Notes under the pieces: model-generated
Told to the model about the DNA's origin: nothing
Seen by the model: the letters and a program-made list of their open reading frames with translations, nothing else
Database searches by the model: none
Part shown: positions 43,545 through 52,416 of the stretch, in pieces
Position numbering within the stretch: position 1 is the stretch's first letter
Layout of the letters: every line of letters begins with the position of its first letter
Translations under genes and position numbers: made by a program
Assembly: GCF_014268595.2 (NCBI RefSeq)
Contig: NZ_CP077091.1
Span: 456,501-520,500 of the forward strand
DNA from: Pseudomonas hamedanensis
GTDB lineage: Bacteria > Pseudomonadota > Gammaproteobacteria > Pseudomonadales > Pseudomonadaceae
Direction of reading: 5' to 3'
DNA length: 64,000 nucleotides

Positions 43545-44303
43545 TCAACCGCGGCCGGCAAACGGCATGGCGCTGGCCATGACGGTCATGTTCAGAACGT
43601 TGGCCGACAGCGGCAGGCCGGCTATGTAGCGCACGGCGTCGGCGACGTGTTTGACCTCGACCATCGGCTCCACGGCGATGCTGCCGTTGGCCTGGCGCAC
43701 GCCTTGGGTCATGCGTACCGACATTTCCGTCAGGGCATTGCCGATGTCGATCTGGCTGCAGGCGATGTTGAATTCGCGACCGTCGAGCGCCAGGGATTTG
43801 GTCAAGCCCAGCACGGCGTGTTTGCTGGCGGTATAGGCGCTGCTGAACGGGCGGGGGGTGTGCGCAGAAATCGAACCGTTATTGATGATCCGTCCGCCCT
43901 GTGGCTGCTGCTTGCGCATTATCCCGAAGGCGCCGCGAGCGCAGAGGAACACCCCGTTCAGGTTGGTATCGATCACGTTGCGCCACTGCTCGAACGTCAG
44001 TTCATCCAGCGGCACGGCGGGTGCGTTGACCCCCGCGTTGTTGAAGACCACGTCGAGGCGGCCATAGACCTCGGCAACGGTGGCGAACAGAACGTCGACA
44101 CTGGCCGGGTCGCGCACGTCGGTGGGCACCGCCAGCGCCGAGTGTCCCTGGCTTTGCGCCAATTCGACCAGCGCATGCAAGGGCTCGGGCCGGCGTCCGG
44201 CGAGCACGAGAGTGAAGCCGTCGGCCATCAGGCCCAGCGCCACGGCGCGGCCAATGCCACTGCCGGCTCCGGTCACCAACGCGACTTTCAAAGGGGTGGT
44301 CAT
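43545..44303 (-). CDS. SDR-family oxidoreductase (sugar-acid operon)
   Basis: A 252-residue classical SDR with [10 protein letters not shown] at about residues 11-20, NNAGV at about 90-94, the active-site Ser in [10 protein letters not shown] and YTASK (Tyr/Lys). GRRPEP after beta-2 fits NADP(H) or mixed use. It lies between the FAH-family hydrolase (33-bp gap) and the hydroxyacid dehydrogenase, so it probably oxidises a hydroxyl of the imported acid or sugar. Substrate inferred only. Confidence 0.88.
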   Translation of the reverse strand: MTTPLKVALVTGAGSGIGRAVALGLMADGFTLVLAGRRPEPLHALVELAQSQGHSALAVPTDVRDPASVDVLFATVAEVYGRLDVVFNNAGVNAPAVPLDELTFEQWRNVIDTNLNGVFLCARGAFGIMRKQQPQGGRIINNGSISAHTPRPFSSAYTASKHAVLGLTKSLALDGREFNIACSQIDIGNALTEMSVRMTQGVRQANGSIAVEPMVEVKHVADAVRYIAGLPLSANVLNMTVMASAMPFAGRG

Positions 44304-44336
44304 TTTATTGTTCTCCTGTTTTCAAAGGCCGACGGA

Positions 44337-45023
44337 TCAGGTCCGTGGGCCGACGCGCATTTCCAGTTGGCCGATGCCGTCGATGCCGGCGTTGATCACA
44401 TCGCCTGGTTGCAGCCCATCGACGCCCGCCGGGCTGCCGGTCATGATCAGGTCGCCGGCGCGCAGTGCCACGGATTGCGAGATGCGGCTGATCACTTCAC
44501 TGACTGACCAGATCTGGCTGTCGAGGTTGTCGCGCTGGCGTTCTGCACCATTAACGTTCAGCCATAACTCACCCTCGGGATGGCCAGAGCGGCTTACCGG
44601 AACGACGGCGGTCATTGGCGCGGCACCGTCGAACACCTTGGCGCCTTCCCACGGCAAGCCGTTGCTTTTGGCGGCGCGCTGCACATCACGGCGGGTCAGG
44701 TCGAGGCCGGCGGCGTAGCCCCAGACGTAGGCCAGCGCCTGTTCCTCGGGAATGTTGGCGCCGCCTTCGCCGATGGCCACCACCAGTTCGATTTCGTGAA
44801 CGAAGTCCTCGCACAGCGTGGGGAAGGCCACGTCGCCGACGGCATCGACTACACAGCTTGCCGGTTTCATGAAGAACACCGGTGGCTGGCGCGACTGGCC
44901 CTGGCTGTCGGGCCACGGGTAGTTGCGGCCGACGCAAAACACCCGGCCGACGGGGAAGCGTTGGTCAGTGCCGAGCACCGGCAAGGTCACGGGCAGATCC
45001 GGAGTAAAGACGTATTCGGTCAT
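44337..45023 (-). CDS. Fumarylacetoacetate-hydrolase-family protein
   Basis: A 228-residue FAH-family enzyme (acylpyruvase, 2-keto-3-deoxy acid hydrolase or dehydratase type). The metal ligands are recognisable: HEIELVVAIG (ExE) and the Asp of AAGLDLTRRDVQ, with KVFDGAAPMT and GDLIMTGSPAGV as C-terminal motifs. ATG 45023 is chosen because GCAGGA lies 6 nt upstream; ATGs at 45029 and 45041 are alternatives. In sugar-acid operons such enzymes cleave or dehydrate 2-keto-3-deoxy or 2,4-diketo acids to pyruvate or glycolate; this is the likely step here. Confidence 0.87.
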   Translation of the reverse strand: MTEYVFTPDLPVTLPVLGTDQRFPVGRVFCVGRNYPWPDSQGQSRQPPVFFMKPASCVVDAVGDVAFPTLCEDFVHEIELVVAIGEGGANIPEEQALAYVWGYAAGLDLTRRDVQRAAKSNGLPWEGAKVFDGAAPMTAVVPVSRSGHPEGELWLNVNGAERQRDNLDSQIWSVSEVISRISQSVALRAGDLIMTGSPAGVDGLQPGDVINAGIDGIGQLEMRVGPRT

Positions 45024-45128
45024 GTTCATCCTGCGGGGCATCCTGTTTGAAATAGCAGCGTACGGCGGCTGGCGTCGGCGAAGTTGGACGAAAGCCGCCT
45101 GCGTTTGGAGAAAACGGGTTTTTTCGCC

Positions 45129-46478
45129 TTAGCGCACTTTCAGCTCGATGCGGTACAAGCGTCCGAGCAGCAACGAGTAGGAGAGGGTGCCGATCAGCGC
45201 CACACCGCCGATGAACCAGAAGGCGTAAGCGAAGGTGCCGGTGGCATGGACGATGGCGCCGATCACGATCGGGGTGACGATGCCGCCGATGTTCGCGGCG
45301 AGGCTGGTGACGCCGCCGGTAAGACCGATCAGCTCTTTCGGCGCCACTTCCGACACTGCCGCCCACGACGAGGACGCGATGCCCTGGGCGAAGAAGGCGA
45401 TGGTCAGCACGGCGATGCAGATCAGGTTCGAATCGGTGAAGTTCACCAGCACGATGGACATGCCCAGCATCGAACCGACCACCAGTGGCAGCTTGCGTGC
45501 GAAGGACATCGAATAGCCGCGACGGATCAGCAGATCCGAGACGATGCCGGCCAGCAAAATCCCCACCGTGGCGCCCACGAATGGCAGCACGGCGAAGATC
45601 CCGGCCTTGATCATGGTCAGCTTGCGTTCTTCGATCAGGTAGGTCGGGAACCAGGTCAGGAAAAAGTACAGCGCCGAGGTGCTGGCGAACTTGCCGATGC
45701 AGATCGCCCAGACCTGCCGATAGCTGAACAGTTCGGCAACCTGCCGCCAGTTGAAGCGGGTGCGTTCCTGGCTGCTCTTGACCAGACCGCCGCCGGTTTC
45801 GATGTACTGCAATTCTGCCTGGCTGACTTTTTTGCAGTTCAACGGATCGCGATACAGATACAGCCACAACACACCGAACACGATGCCGAGTGCGCCGGTG
45901 CTGTAGAACACGTGGCGCCAGTCGAAAGTGGTCGCCAGCCAGAGCAGCGCACCGGTGAACAGCGCCGTGCCCAGGTATTGGCCGCAGACGTAGATGCTGC
46001 TGGCCAGCCCGCGTTCTCGCGCCGGAAACCACACAGTGACCGCACGACTGTTGGCCGGAAATGCCGGAGCTTCCATGGCGCCGACGGCCAGGCGCAGGCC
46101 GAACAGCGAGGCAAACCCGGTGGCGAAACCCTGGCAGACGGTGACGGTCGACCAACTGATCAGCGAAACGCCGTAGGTAAAGCGCGAGCCAAAACGGTCG
46201 GCGATGAAACCGGCCGGCACCAGCGCCAGGGCGTAGGTCCAGGCGAAGGCGGAAAAGATCAGGCCCATCTGGATCTTGTCCAGGCCAAGATCCTTGGCCA
46301 TGAAGGGCGCGGCAATCGAGATGTTCACACGGTCGATGTAATTGATGATCGTCGCAATCAGCAACAACGACAGCATGAACCAGCGCCGCCGGGTTGGCAG
46401 TCGCTGTGCCGAGACGGCATCGCGTGAACCGGCAATCACCGGCGGCACGGTGGCACTGGAGGAATGAGAGTTGGACAT
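45129..46478 (-). CDS. MFS transporter, anion:cation symporter family (hexonate/hexarate type)
   Basis: A 449-residue, 12-helix MFS protein. The N-terminal RRWFMLSLLLIATIINYIDRVNISIAAPFM is the hallmark of the ACS group (ExuT, GudP, DgoT). The A-like loop GFIADRFGSRFTYG follows, with AMEAPAFPANSRAV in the middle. Likely imports a sugar acid with protons. It is first in the operon with FAH hydrolase (105-bp gap), SDR and hydroxyacid dehydrogenase, and divergent from an AraC regulator across 562 bp containing two copies of the box also found at the uronate genes. Confidence 0.92.
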   Translation of the reverse strand: MSNSHSSSATVPPVIAGSRDAVSAQRLPTRRRWFMLSLLLIATIINYIDRVNISIAAPFMAKDLGLDKIQMGLIFSAFAWTYALALVPAGFIADRFGSRFTYGVSLISWSTVTVCQGFATGFASLFGLRLAVGAMEAPAFPANSRAVTVWFPARERGLASSIYVCGQYLGTALFTGALLWLATTFDWRHVFYSTGALGIVFGVLWLYLYRDPLNCKKVSQAELQYIETGGGLVKSSQERTRFNWRQVAELFSYRQVWAICIGKFASTSALYFFLTWFPTYLIEERKLTMIKAGIFAVLPFVGATVGILLAGIVSDLLIRRGYSMSFARKLPLVVGSMLGMSIVLVNFTDSNLICIAVLTIAFFAQGIASSSWAAVSEVAPKELIGLTGGVTSLAANIGGIVTPIVIGAIVHATGTFAYAFWFIGGVALIGTLSYSLLLGRLYRIELKVR

Positions 46479-46728
46479 GCAAAGACCTCGTTATTGTTAG
46501 AAGAGTCGAGATTTTTCGAGCAGCCGACGCCGTTGCCCGTAGATGGCGGGCAGGGCAATCGAACGTGAAGCGGGCGTGGCTGAAGCGCAGGCTTCAGACG
46601 TTCAACAACGTCGGTCTGCGACTGTCATCAAAGTGAGGTCGAGAGGGGTGGCGAGGGGGAATAGCAGGATCATGACGTGCGCACCTTTGATTGTTTTTGA
46701 AAGAGGTTGGGCTGCGTTGGTCATTACA

Positions 46729-46741
46729 GTGGTCGTACAAC
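46729..46741 (+). promoter_or_regulatory. Candidate operator box (MFS side)
   Basis: GTGGTCGTACAAC, differing at two positions from oprD box 1 within the variable part of the consensus. It lies 251 bp upstream of the MFS ATG. Confidence 0.45.
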
Positions 46742-46957
46742 ATCGCTAAATCAACCGAGGTGTTAGAACGTTTTTTCTTGAGGGAAACAGCTTTGGCGAA
46801 CCTGTCCAAAAACATAAAACTGAATATCCCTGGCGGTCCGACCTGCTAAGCATCGATAACTGTTTGATTAATAAGGACATGTCAGGAATAAAAAAGAATC
46901 TTGTTTTTGGACACGCGCATTGCCACTCAGCAGGGGAAATAGTTGCCGAGCGTTGAT

Positions 46958-46970
46958 GTCATCGTATGAC
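46958..46970 (+). promoter_or_regulatory. Candidate operator box (AraC side)
   Basis: GTCATCGTATGAC, itself almost dyad-symmetric, 70 bp upstream of the AraC-family ATG. Confidence 0.5.
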
Positions 46971-47040
46971 TTGTTGCCGCCCTCAGCCCAACCCTGCAAG
47001 ATGGCAGACGCCACCTCACTGCCCGGAGGACTCCCCACCC

Positions 47041-47973
47041 ATGTCGTCACTCAGCCGTATCCCGACCTACGTCATGCAGCAACGCAGCGAATTGACCGAT
47101 TTCTATATTCGCGACAAAAAGGGCCGGCGCGCCGAGACCAGTCCTCATCGCCATGAGTATTTTCAGATTCAGATCAACCTCGGTGGCGACACCGTTCAGC
47201 ACATCGGCAGCGTGCAACGGCCATTCCCGCGCAACACTCTGGCGTTCATCCTGCCCCATCGCGTACACGTCATTCCGCACCCGGCGGACAGCAATTTCAT
47301 CGTGATCAACTTTTCCCAGACCTTTCTGTTGCCGCATTTGCAGTGCGACCCGATGGATCTGGAAGAGGTCTCGATCCTGCTGGCGCCGGAGCTGTCGCCG
47401 TTCCGCTTTCAGGAGCATCTGGACTTCATCCTCGGCGACGAAGATTTCGTTCAGGTCTGCGGCTTGATCGAGCAGATGCGCACCCTCGATGAAAATCGTC
47501 AGTTCGGCACACGGGAGATGCTCAAGGGCTTGTTGCTGCAACTGATTGGCAGTGTGTGTTTTCTCTACGCCGAACCACTCAAGCGTCTGGCGGAGGAGAA
47601 TGCTGCGGAGAACAGCCGTCGTGACGCTCTGAGCCGGATGTTCGAATACTTGCGCAAGAACATCGCCGATCCCGATCTCAACCTGATCAAGGTCGCTGCC
47701 GCGACGTATCTGTCACCGACTTACCTGACGCACTGGCTGCGCAAGGAAATCGGCAAGACATTCACCGAACTGGTGCTGGAGCGGCGCATGCACGCCGCAC
47801 GCAATTTTCTGCTCAACAGCACGCGCTCGGTGGGCGAGGTCGCGCGCTTGTGCGGGTTTGCCGACGAGGCGTATTTCTCGCGCCGTTTTCGCCAGATCCA
47901 TGGCCAGCCGCCCGGGCAGTTTCGCCGCCGCCAGCTCAATCCGGATACGCCGCAAACGCCGCTCGACACTTGA
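47041..47973 (+). CDS. AraC-family transcriptional regulator
   Basis: A 310-residue regulator: N-terminal cupin-like ligand domain (HRHEYFQIQINLGGDTVQHI, RVHVIPHPADSNFIVINF) and C-terminal double HTH at about 205-300 (DPDLNLIKVAAATYLSPTYLTHWLRKEIGKTF and SVGEVARLCGFADEAYFSRRFRQIHGQPPGQFR). GGAGG lies 11 nt before the ATG. Divergent from the MFS-FAH-SDR-dehydrogenase operon, which it most likely activates in response to the imported acid. A degenerate REP pair starts right at its stop. Confidence 0.9.
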   Translation: MSSLSRIPTYVMQQRSELTDFYIRDKKGRRAETSPHRHEYFQIQINLGGDTVQHIGSVQRPFPRNTLAFILPHRVHVIPHPADSNFIVINFSQTFLLPHLQCDPMDLEEVSILLAPELSPFRFQEHLDFILGDEDFVQVCGLIEQMRTLDENRQFGTREMLKGLLLQLIGSVCFLYAEPLKRLAEENAAENSRRDALSRMFEYLRKNIADPDLNLIKVAAATYLSPTYLTHWLRKEIGKTFTELVLERRMHAARNFLLNSTRSVGEVARLCGFADEAYFSRRFRQIHGQPPGQFRRRQLNPDTPQTPLDT

Positions 47974-48058
47974 AGCGAGTCTGCTCGCGAACGCGGTGTG
48001 TCATTCAACAGATGCGTTGTCTGATACTCCGCTTTCGCGAGGAAGCTCGCTCCCACAG
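47974..48058. repeat. REP pair with truncated left arm
   Basis: The left unit starts mid-motif (GCGAGTCTGCTCGCGAACGCGG) directly behind the AraC stop codon. The right unit (TTTCGCGAGGAAGCTCGCTCCCACA) is fuller. Confidence 0.8.
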
Positions 48059-48077
48059 GGTTATGCGGTTTTCGGTC

Positions 48078-48917
48078 TCAGTCCAGATCCTGCGCCTGAT
48101 GCCGCTCCGGCACCTGACTCTCTTCATCGCCCCAGGTACGATTCACCCGCTGGCCGCGAATAACTGCCGGCCGGTGGGCGATTTCTTCCGCCCAGCGCTG
48201 CACGTGGGTGTATTCGTGAGCCGCGAGAAACTCCGCCGCCGAATACACGTTGTTGCGCACCAGTTGCCCGTACCACGGCCAGACCGCGATGTCGGCGATG
48301 GTGTAGCTGTCGCCGGCCAGAAACCGATTGTCGGCGAGGCGGCGATTCAGCACATCCAGTTGCCGCTTGGCTTCCATGGTGAAGCGGTTGATCGGGTATT
48401 CGAGCTTCTCCGGCGCGTAGGCATAGAAATGCCCGAAGCCACCGCCCAGATACGGCGCCGAACCCATTTGCCAGAACAGCCAATTGAGGGTTTCCGTGCG
48501 CCCGGCCGGATCCCCGGGCAGCAGGGCGCCGAATTTTTCCGCCAGATACAGCAGGATCGAACCGGACTCGAACACCCGAATCGGCGGTTCGACGCTGCGA
48601 TCGAGCAGTGCGGGGATCTTTGAATTCGGATTGATCTCGACGAAGCCACTGGAGAACTGATCGCCTTCGCCAATGCGGATCAGCCACGCGTCGTACTCGG
48701 CCCCGCTGTGCCCGAGCGCGAGCAACTCTTCAAGCAGAATGGTGACTTTGACGCCGTTGGGTGTGGCCAGCGAATACAGTTGCAACGGGTGCTTGCCGAC
48801 CGGCAATGGCTTGTCATGGGTCGGCCCGGCGACCGGGCGGTTGATGCTGGCGAAGTGGCCGCCGGAAGGGGCTTCGTGTTTCCAGACCTTGGGCGGAACG
48901 TAAGACGTTTTGCTCAT
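48078..48917 (-). CDS. yghU: Glutathione S-transferase family protein, YghU-like
   Basis: A 279-residue Nu-class GST resembling E. coli YghU (288). N-terminal extension (SYVPPKVWKHEAPSGGHFASINRPVAGPT), thioredoxin domain beginning HPLQLYSLATPNGVKVTILLEELLALG with the conserved Thr-Pro-Asn, NPNSKIPAL (cis-Pro) and FESGSILLYLAEKFG, then the helical domain with ADIAVWPWYGQLV. YghU has disulfide-bond reductase and peroxidase activity with two glutathiones per subunit. ATG 48917 is chosen; 27 additional upstream codons are out of family. Confidence 0.9.
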   Translation of the reverse strand: MSKTSYVPPKVWKHEAPSGGHFASINRPVAGPTHDKPLPVGKHPLQLYSLATPNGVKVTILLEELLALGHSGAEYDAWLIRIGEGDQFSSGFVEINPNSKIPALLDRSVEPPIRVFESGSILLYLAEKFGALLPGDPAGRTETLNWLFWQMGSAPYLGGGFGHFYAYAPEKLEYPINRFTMEAKRQLDVLNRRLADNRFLAGDSYTIADIAVWPWYGQLVRNNVYSAAEFLAAHEYTHVQRWAEEIAHRPAVIRGQRVNRTWGDEESQVPERHQAQDLD

Positions 48918-49004
48918 GAAACGGACCTCGTCGATGCTGGGATGGCGTAGGTAGACACCGTAGGGAAAAATGCCCGCCCATGCCAGCCCCCAACCCAAAT
49001 CCCC

Positions 49005-49094
49005 TGTAGGCCTTCGCCTGCTCGCGATAGCGGTGCATCAGTCAATACTTTATTTGCCTGACACTCCGCCATCGCGAGCAGGCGAAGGCCTACA
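49005..49094. repeat. REP pair, TGTAGGCCTTCGCCTGCTCGC variant
   Basis: Facing units in which the usual GAGTGAGCC is replaced by CCTTCGCC on both arms, so the stem stays complementary. Confidence 0.92.
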
Positions 49095-49112
49095 GGGATT
49101 TGTGTTGAACCA

Positions 49113-49613
49113 TCAGCCCCAGTGGTGCGCCAGAGCTCCACCAGCTCCCTGCACCGGGTCAGTCTCAGGAAATGCAAGCTTCGCAATATGCGCCAACTGC
49201 TCTTCACTCGGCGCATCCCGGCAAATATCCGCTTGCTGCCCCGGCGGATACGCCCCCACCACGAGGAAATCTTCACTCGACCACAGGTTGCAATGCCCGG
49301 TCCCGACCGGCAGTAACAGCGCATCCCCGGCATTGACCTCGACCGCGTGGCCATCGGGCCCGCCCAGCATCAACCGCGCTTTGCCTGCCGCCACGCCAAG
49401 CACTTCATGGCCTTCGGTGTGGTAGTGGTGATAATCATAAATCCCGTAGCGCCACTGCGGCGGCCAGCCATTGGCGCTGAAAACCTGCTCGAATCGCACC
49501 GCCGGATCGTCGCCCTCGATGGCAATCGCGTTGCGATAGATCAACACCGGCAGACGCGGATTGTTTGGCACCCAGTCGTTGCGTTCGAGCAACAAGGTTT
49601 GTACTTCAGTCAT
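49113..49613 (-). CDS. Cupin-domain protein
   Basis: A 166-residue single cupin. Motif 1 is YDYHHYHTEGHEVLGVAAGKARLMLGG with the metal ligands HxHxxxxE-like, and motif 2 is GDALLLPVGTGHCNL. GGAGG lies 7 nt before ATG 49613. The protein has no signal peptide. Members of this group are often annotated as cupins of unknown function; a dioxygenase or isomerase role is possible. Divergent from the TPP-enzyme gene. Confidence 0.87.
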   Translation of the reverse strand: MTEVQTLLLERNDWVPNNPRLPVLIYRNAIAIEGDDPAVRFEQVFSANGWPPQWRYGIYDYHHYHTEGHEVLGVAAGKARLMLGGPDGHAVEVNAGDALLLPVGTGHCNLWSSEDFLVVGAYPPGQQADICRDAPSEEQLAHIAKLAFPETDPVQGAGGALAHHWG

Positions 49614-49796
49614 GACGAATCCTCCGTTCACTCATTAATCGACCGCAGGGCAGGGTGCTCGCCTCAATAAATTCGTCAATGGCTGCCCTGGCGCCGTGCG
49701 CAGTTCCGGTACGGGTGCAATCCATCGAAACTTCGTCGCGCACCTCACTGTCCAGACCCTTACACATCCATGCAGCGGTGAAAGGCGAGGATCGAG

Positions 49797-51584
49797 ATGA
49801 CGATGACGGTAGGGGATTTTCTGGTCGAGCGGCTCAGCGAATGGGGCGTGACGCGGATTTTTGGATACCCGGGCGACGGTATTAATGGCGTCTTCGGTGC
49901 CATGGCTCGGGCGAAAGGTAAGATCGAATTTGTACAGGCGCGACATGAGGAAATGGCCGCGTTCATGGCCTCGGCCCACGCCAAATTCACCGGTGAGCTG
50001 GGCGTGTGTATCGCCACCTCCGGCCCCGGCGCTTCACACCTGATCACTGGTCTTTACGATGCGCGGATGGATCACATGCCGGTGTTGGCCATTGTCGGTC
50101 AGCAGGCGCGCACGGCGCTGGGCAGTCATTACCAGCAGGAACTGGACCTGGTGTCGATGTTCAAGGACGTCGCCGGCGCGTTCGTGCAGCAGGCTTCGGC
50201 GCCGGCACAGGTGCGCCATCTGCTCGACCGCGCCGTGCGCACGGCTGTGGGCGAGCGCCGCGTCACTGCACTGATCCTGCCCAACGATTTGCAGGATCTG
50301 CCTTACGAACAACCACCCCGCGCTCACGGCACCGCGCACTCCGGCGTCGGCTACAGCAAGCCGAAAGTCGTGCCGTACGACGCCGATTTGCAGCGCGCCG
50401 CCGAGGTCCTCAATCGCGGCGAGAAAGTCGCCATTCTGGTCGGTGCCGGGGCGCTGGAAGCGACCGACCAGGTGATCGCCGTGGCGGAAAAACTCGGCGC
50501 CGGCGTCGCCAAGGCTTTGCTCGGCAAAGCGGCCTTGCCCGACGATCTGCCGTGGGTCACCGGCAGCATCGGCCTGCTCGGCACCGAACCCAGCTACAAG
50601 CTGATGAGCGAATGCGACACCTTGCTGATGGTCGGCTCGGGCTTTCCCTATTCCGAATTCCTGCCCAAGGAAGGCCAGGCGCGTGGGGTGCAGATCGATT
50701 TGCAACCGGACATGCTCAGCCTGCGTTATCCGATGGAGGTCAATCTGGTCGGCGACTCAGCCGAAACCCTCGCCGCGCTGTTGCCTTTGCTCGAGCAGAA
50801 AACCTCAAACAAGTGGCGCAAAAAAGTCGAAGGCTGGCGCAGCACCTGGGAGAAAACCCTGGAAAAGCGCGCCATGGTCAAGGCCAAGCCGATCAATCCG
50901 CAACGCGTGGTGTTCGAGCTGTCACCGCGCTTGCCCGATCAGGCGATCATCACCAGCGACTCCGGCTCCTGCGCCAACTGGTACGCCCGTGACTTGAAAA
51001 TCCGCCGCGGGATGAAATGCTCGCTGTCCGGTGGCCTGGCCTCGATGGGCGCTGCGGTGCCCTATGCGATCGCGGCCAAATTCGCTTTTCCGGAACGCCC
51101 GGTGATTGCCCTGGTCGGCGACGGCGCGATGCAGATGAACAACATGGCCGAGCTGATCACCGTTGCCAAATACTGGCGGCAATGGGCGAGCCCGAAATGG
51201 ATTTGCGCAGTGTTCAACAACGAGGACCTCAACCAGGTGACTTGGGAACAGCGGGTGATGGAGGGCGATCCGAAGTTCGAGGCGTCACAAAGCATCCCCG
51301 ATGTGCCCTATCACCTGTTCGCCATTTCCATCGGCCTCAAGGGCATCTTTGTGGATCGCGAAGAAGACGTGGCGGGGGCCTGGGAGCAGGCACTGGCCTC
51401 GGATGTGCCCGTGCTGATCGAGTTCAAGACCGATCCGAACGTGCCGCCGTTGCCACCGCACATCAAGCTGGAGCAGGCAAAGGCATTCGCCACGACCCTG
51501 CTCAAAGGCGATCCGGACGAGGCGGGGGTGATCGTGCAAACGGCCAAGCAGGTGCTTGGCGCCGTGCTGCCGCGCAAGAAATGA
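49797..51584 (+). CDS. Thiamine-pyrophosphate-requiring enzyme (pyruvate oxidase/acetolactate synthase family)
   Basis: A 595-residue three-domain TPP enzyme. The N-terminal PYR domain has the catalytic Glu in ARHEEMAAFMA (about residue 50). The central domain has ILVGAGALEA. The C-terminal PP domain carries the TPP motif GDGAMQMNNMAELITVAKY...NNEDLNQVTWEQ. It lacks the C-terminal membrane-binding peptide of E. coli PoxB, and the sequence FGYPGDGINGVFGAM is typical of a Pseudomonas group annotated only as TPP-requiring enzyme. It likely decarboxylates a 2-oxo acid such as pyruvate. Stands 10 bp before the DUF72 gene. Confidence 0.9.
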   Translation: MTMTVGDFLVERLSEWGVTRIFGYPGDGINGVFGAMARAKGKIEFVQARHEEMAAFMASAHAKFTGELGVCIATSGPGASHLITGLYDARMDHMPVLAIVGQQARTALGSHYQQELDLVSMFKDVAGAFVQQASAPAQVRHLLDRAVRTAVGERRVTALILPNDLQDLPYEQPPRAHGTAHSGVGYSKPKVVPYDADLQRAAEVLNRGEKVAILVGAGALEATDQVIAVAEKLGAGVAKALLGKAALPDDLPWVTGSIGLLGTEPSYKLMSECDTLLMVGSGFPYSEFLPKEGQARGVQIDLQPDMLSLRYPMEVNLVGDSAETLAALLPLLEQKTSNKWRKKVEGWRSTWEKTLEKRAMVKAKPINPQRVVFELSPRLPDQAIITSDSGSCANWYARDLKIRRGMKCSLSGGLASMGAAVPYAIAAKFAFPERPVIALVGDGAMQMNNMAELITVAKYWRQWASPKWICAVFNNEDLNQVTWEQRVMEGDPKFEASQSIPDVPYHLFAISIGLKGIFVDREEDVAGAWEQALASDVPVLIEFKTDPNVPPLPPHIKLEQAKAFATTLLKGDPDEAGVIVQTAKQVLGAVLPRKK

Positions 51585-51594
51585 TGCCAGGCGC

Positions 51595-52332
51595 TTGAAC
51601 GAACCAGCGATTTTCATCGGTTGCGCGGGCTCAAGCCTTGGCCGCGAGCACTGGCCGGCCTTCCCGGCGGAGGGCACGCATCTGCAACGCTATGCGGCGC
51701 GTTTCAACTGTGTGGAAATCAACAGTTCGTTCTATCGCCCACATCGGCGGCAGACCTATGAACGTTGGGCCGATTCGGTTCCGCCAGGCTTTCGCTTCGC
51801 AGTCAAAGTACCCAGGCTCATCAGCCATGAGCAGCGTCTGGCGGGCAGCGCGGCTGCGCTTGATGAGTTTCTCGGACAGTGCGAAGGTCTGGGTGAAAAA
51901 CTGGGCTGTCTGCTGCTGCAATTGCCGCCGAAACTGGCGTTCGATGCGCCCGCTGCCGAGGCGTTTTTTCGCGTCTTGCGCGAACGTTTCCAGGGCGCCG
52001 TGGTGCTGGAGCCGCGACACGAATCGTGGACCGAGGCCGAGGCGCTGTTGCAGGATTTGCAGATTGCCCGGGCGGTAGTCGATCCGTCGCGGATCAGCAC
52101 CGACGCGGCGCCGGGCGGCTGGCGAGGCCTGCAATATTGGCGCCTGCATGGTTCGCCGCGCATCTATCACAGCGCCTACGACTTGGCTTATCTCCAGCGC
52201 CTTGCTCAGGTCCTGCAAAGCGCGAGCGGCGTGGGCAAAGACACTTGGTGCATCTTCGATAACACCGCCAGCGGCGCTGCCACCGCCAATGCGTTGGCAT
52301 TGAGCGCGCTGACCGAAGTCAGCGAGCGCTGA
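51595..52332 (+). CDS. DUF72 (YecE-like) protein
   Basis: A 245-residue TIM-barrel-like protein of the DUF72 family. It starts NEPAIFIGCAGSSLGREHWPAFP and includes FNCVEINSSFYRPHRRQTYERWADSVPPGFRFAVKVPR, LLLQLPPKLAF and YWRLHGSPRIYHSAY. The common opening GxxGWxY is altered to GCAGSSLG. I propose a TTG start at 51595 because it gives the family N-terminus; an ATG at 51556 would overlap the TPP gene by 29 bp and add unrelated residues. Function unknown. Confidence 0.82.
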   Translation: MNEPAIFIGCAGSSLGREHWPAFPAEGTHLQRYAARFNCVEINSSFYRPHRRQTYERWADSVPPGFRFAVKVPRLISHEQRLAGSAAALDEFLGQCEGLGEKLGCLLLQLPPKLAFDAPAAEAFFRVLRERFQGAVVLEPRHESWTEAEALLQDLQIARAVVDPSRISTDAAPGGWRGLQYWRLHGSPRIYHSAYDLAYLQRLAQVLQSASGVGKDTWCIFDNTASGAATANALALSALTEVSER

Positions 52333-52416
52333 TACGATGGCCTCAAGGCCGCTATCGCAACCCACACAAACCGTCCGGCTACAGGTAAACTCCGCGCACT
52401 TTTTCAAGGAGTTCAC

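Larger units (their letters stand above)
46479..47040. other. 562-bp divergent control region between MFS operon and AraC gene
   Basis: No gene. It carries two GTNRTCGTAYRAC boxes (46729-46741 and 46958-46970), an AT-rich segment around 46740-46880, and a long potential leader before the MFS start. Confidence 0.55.
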
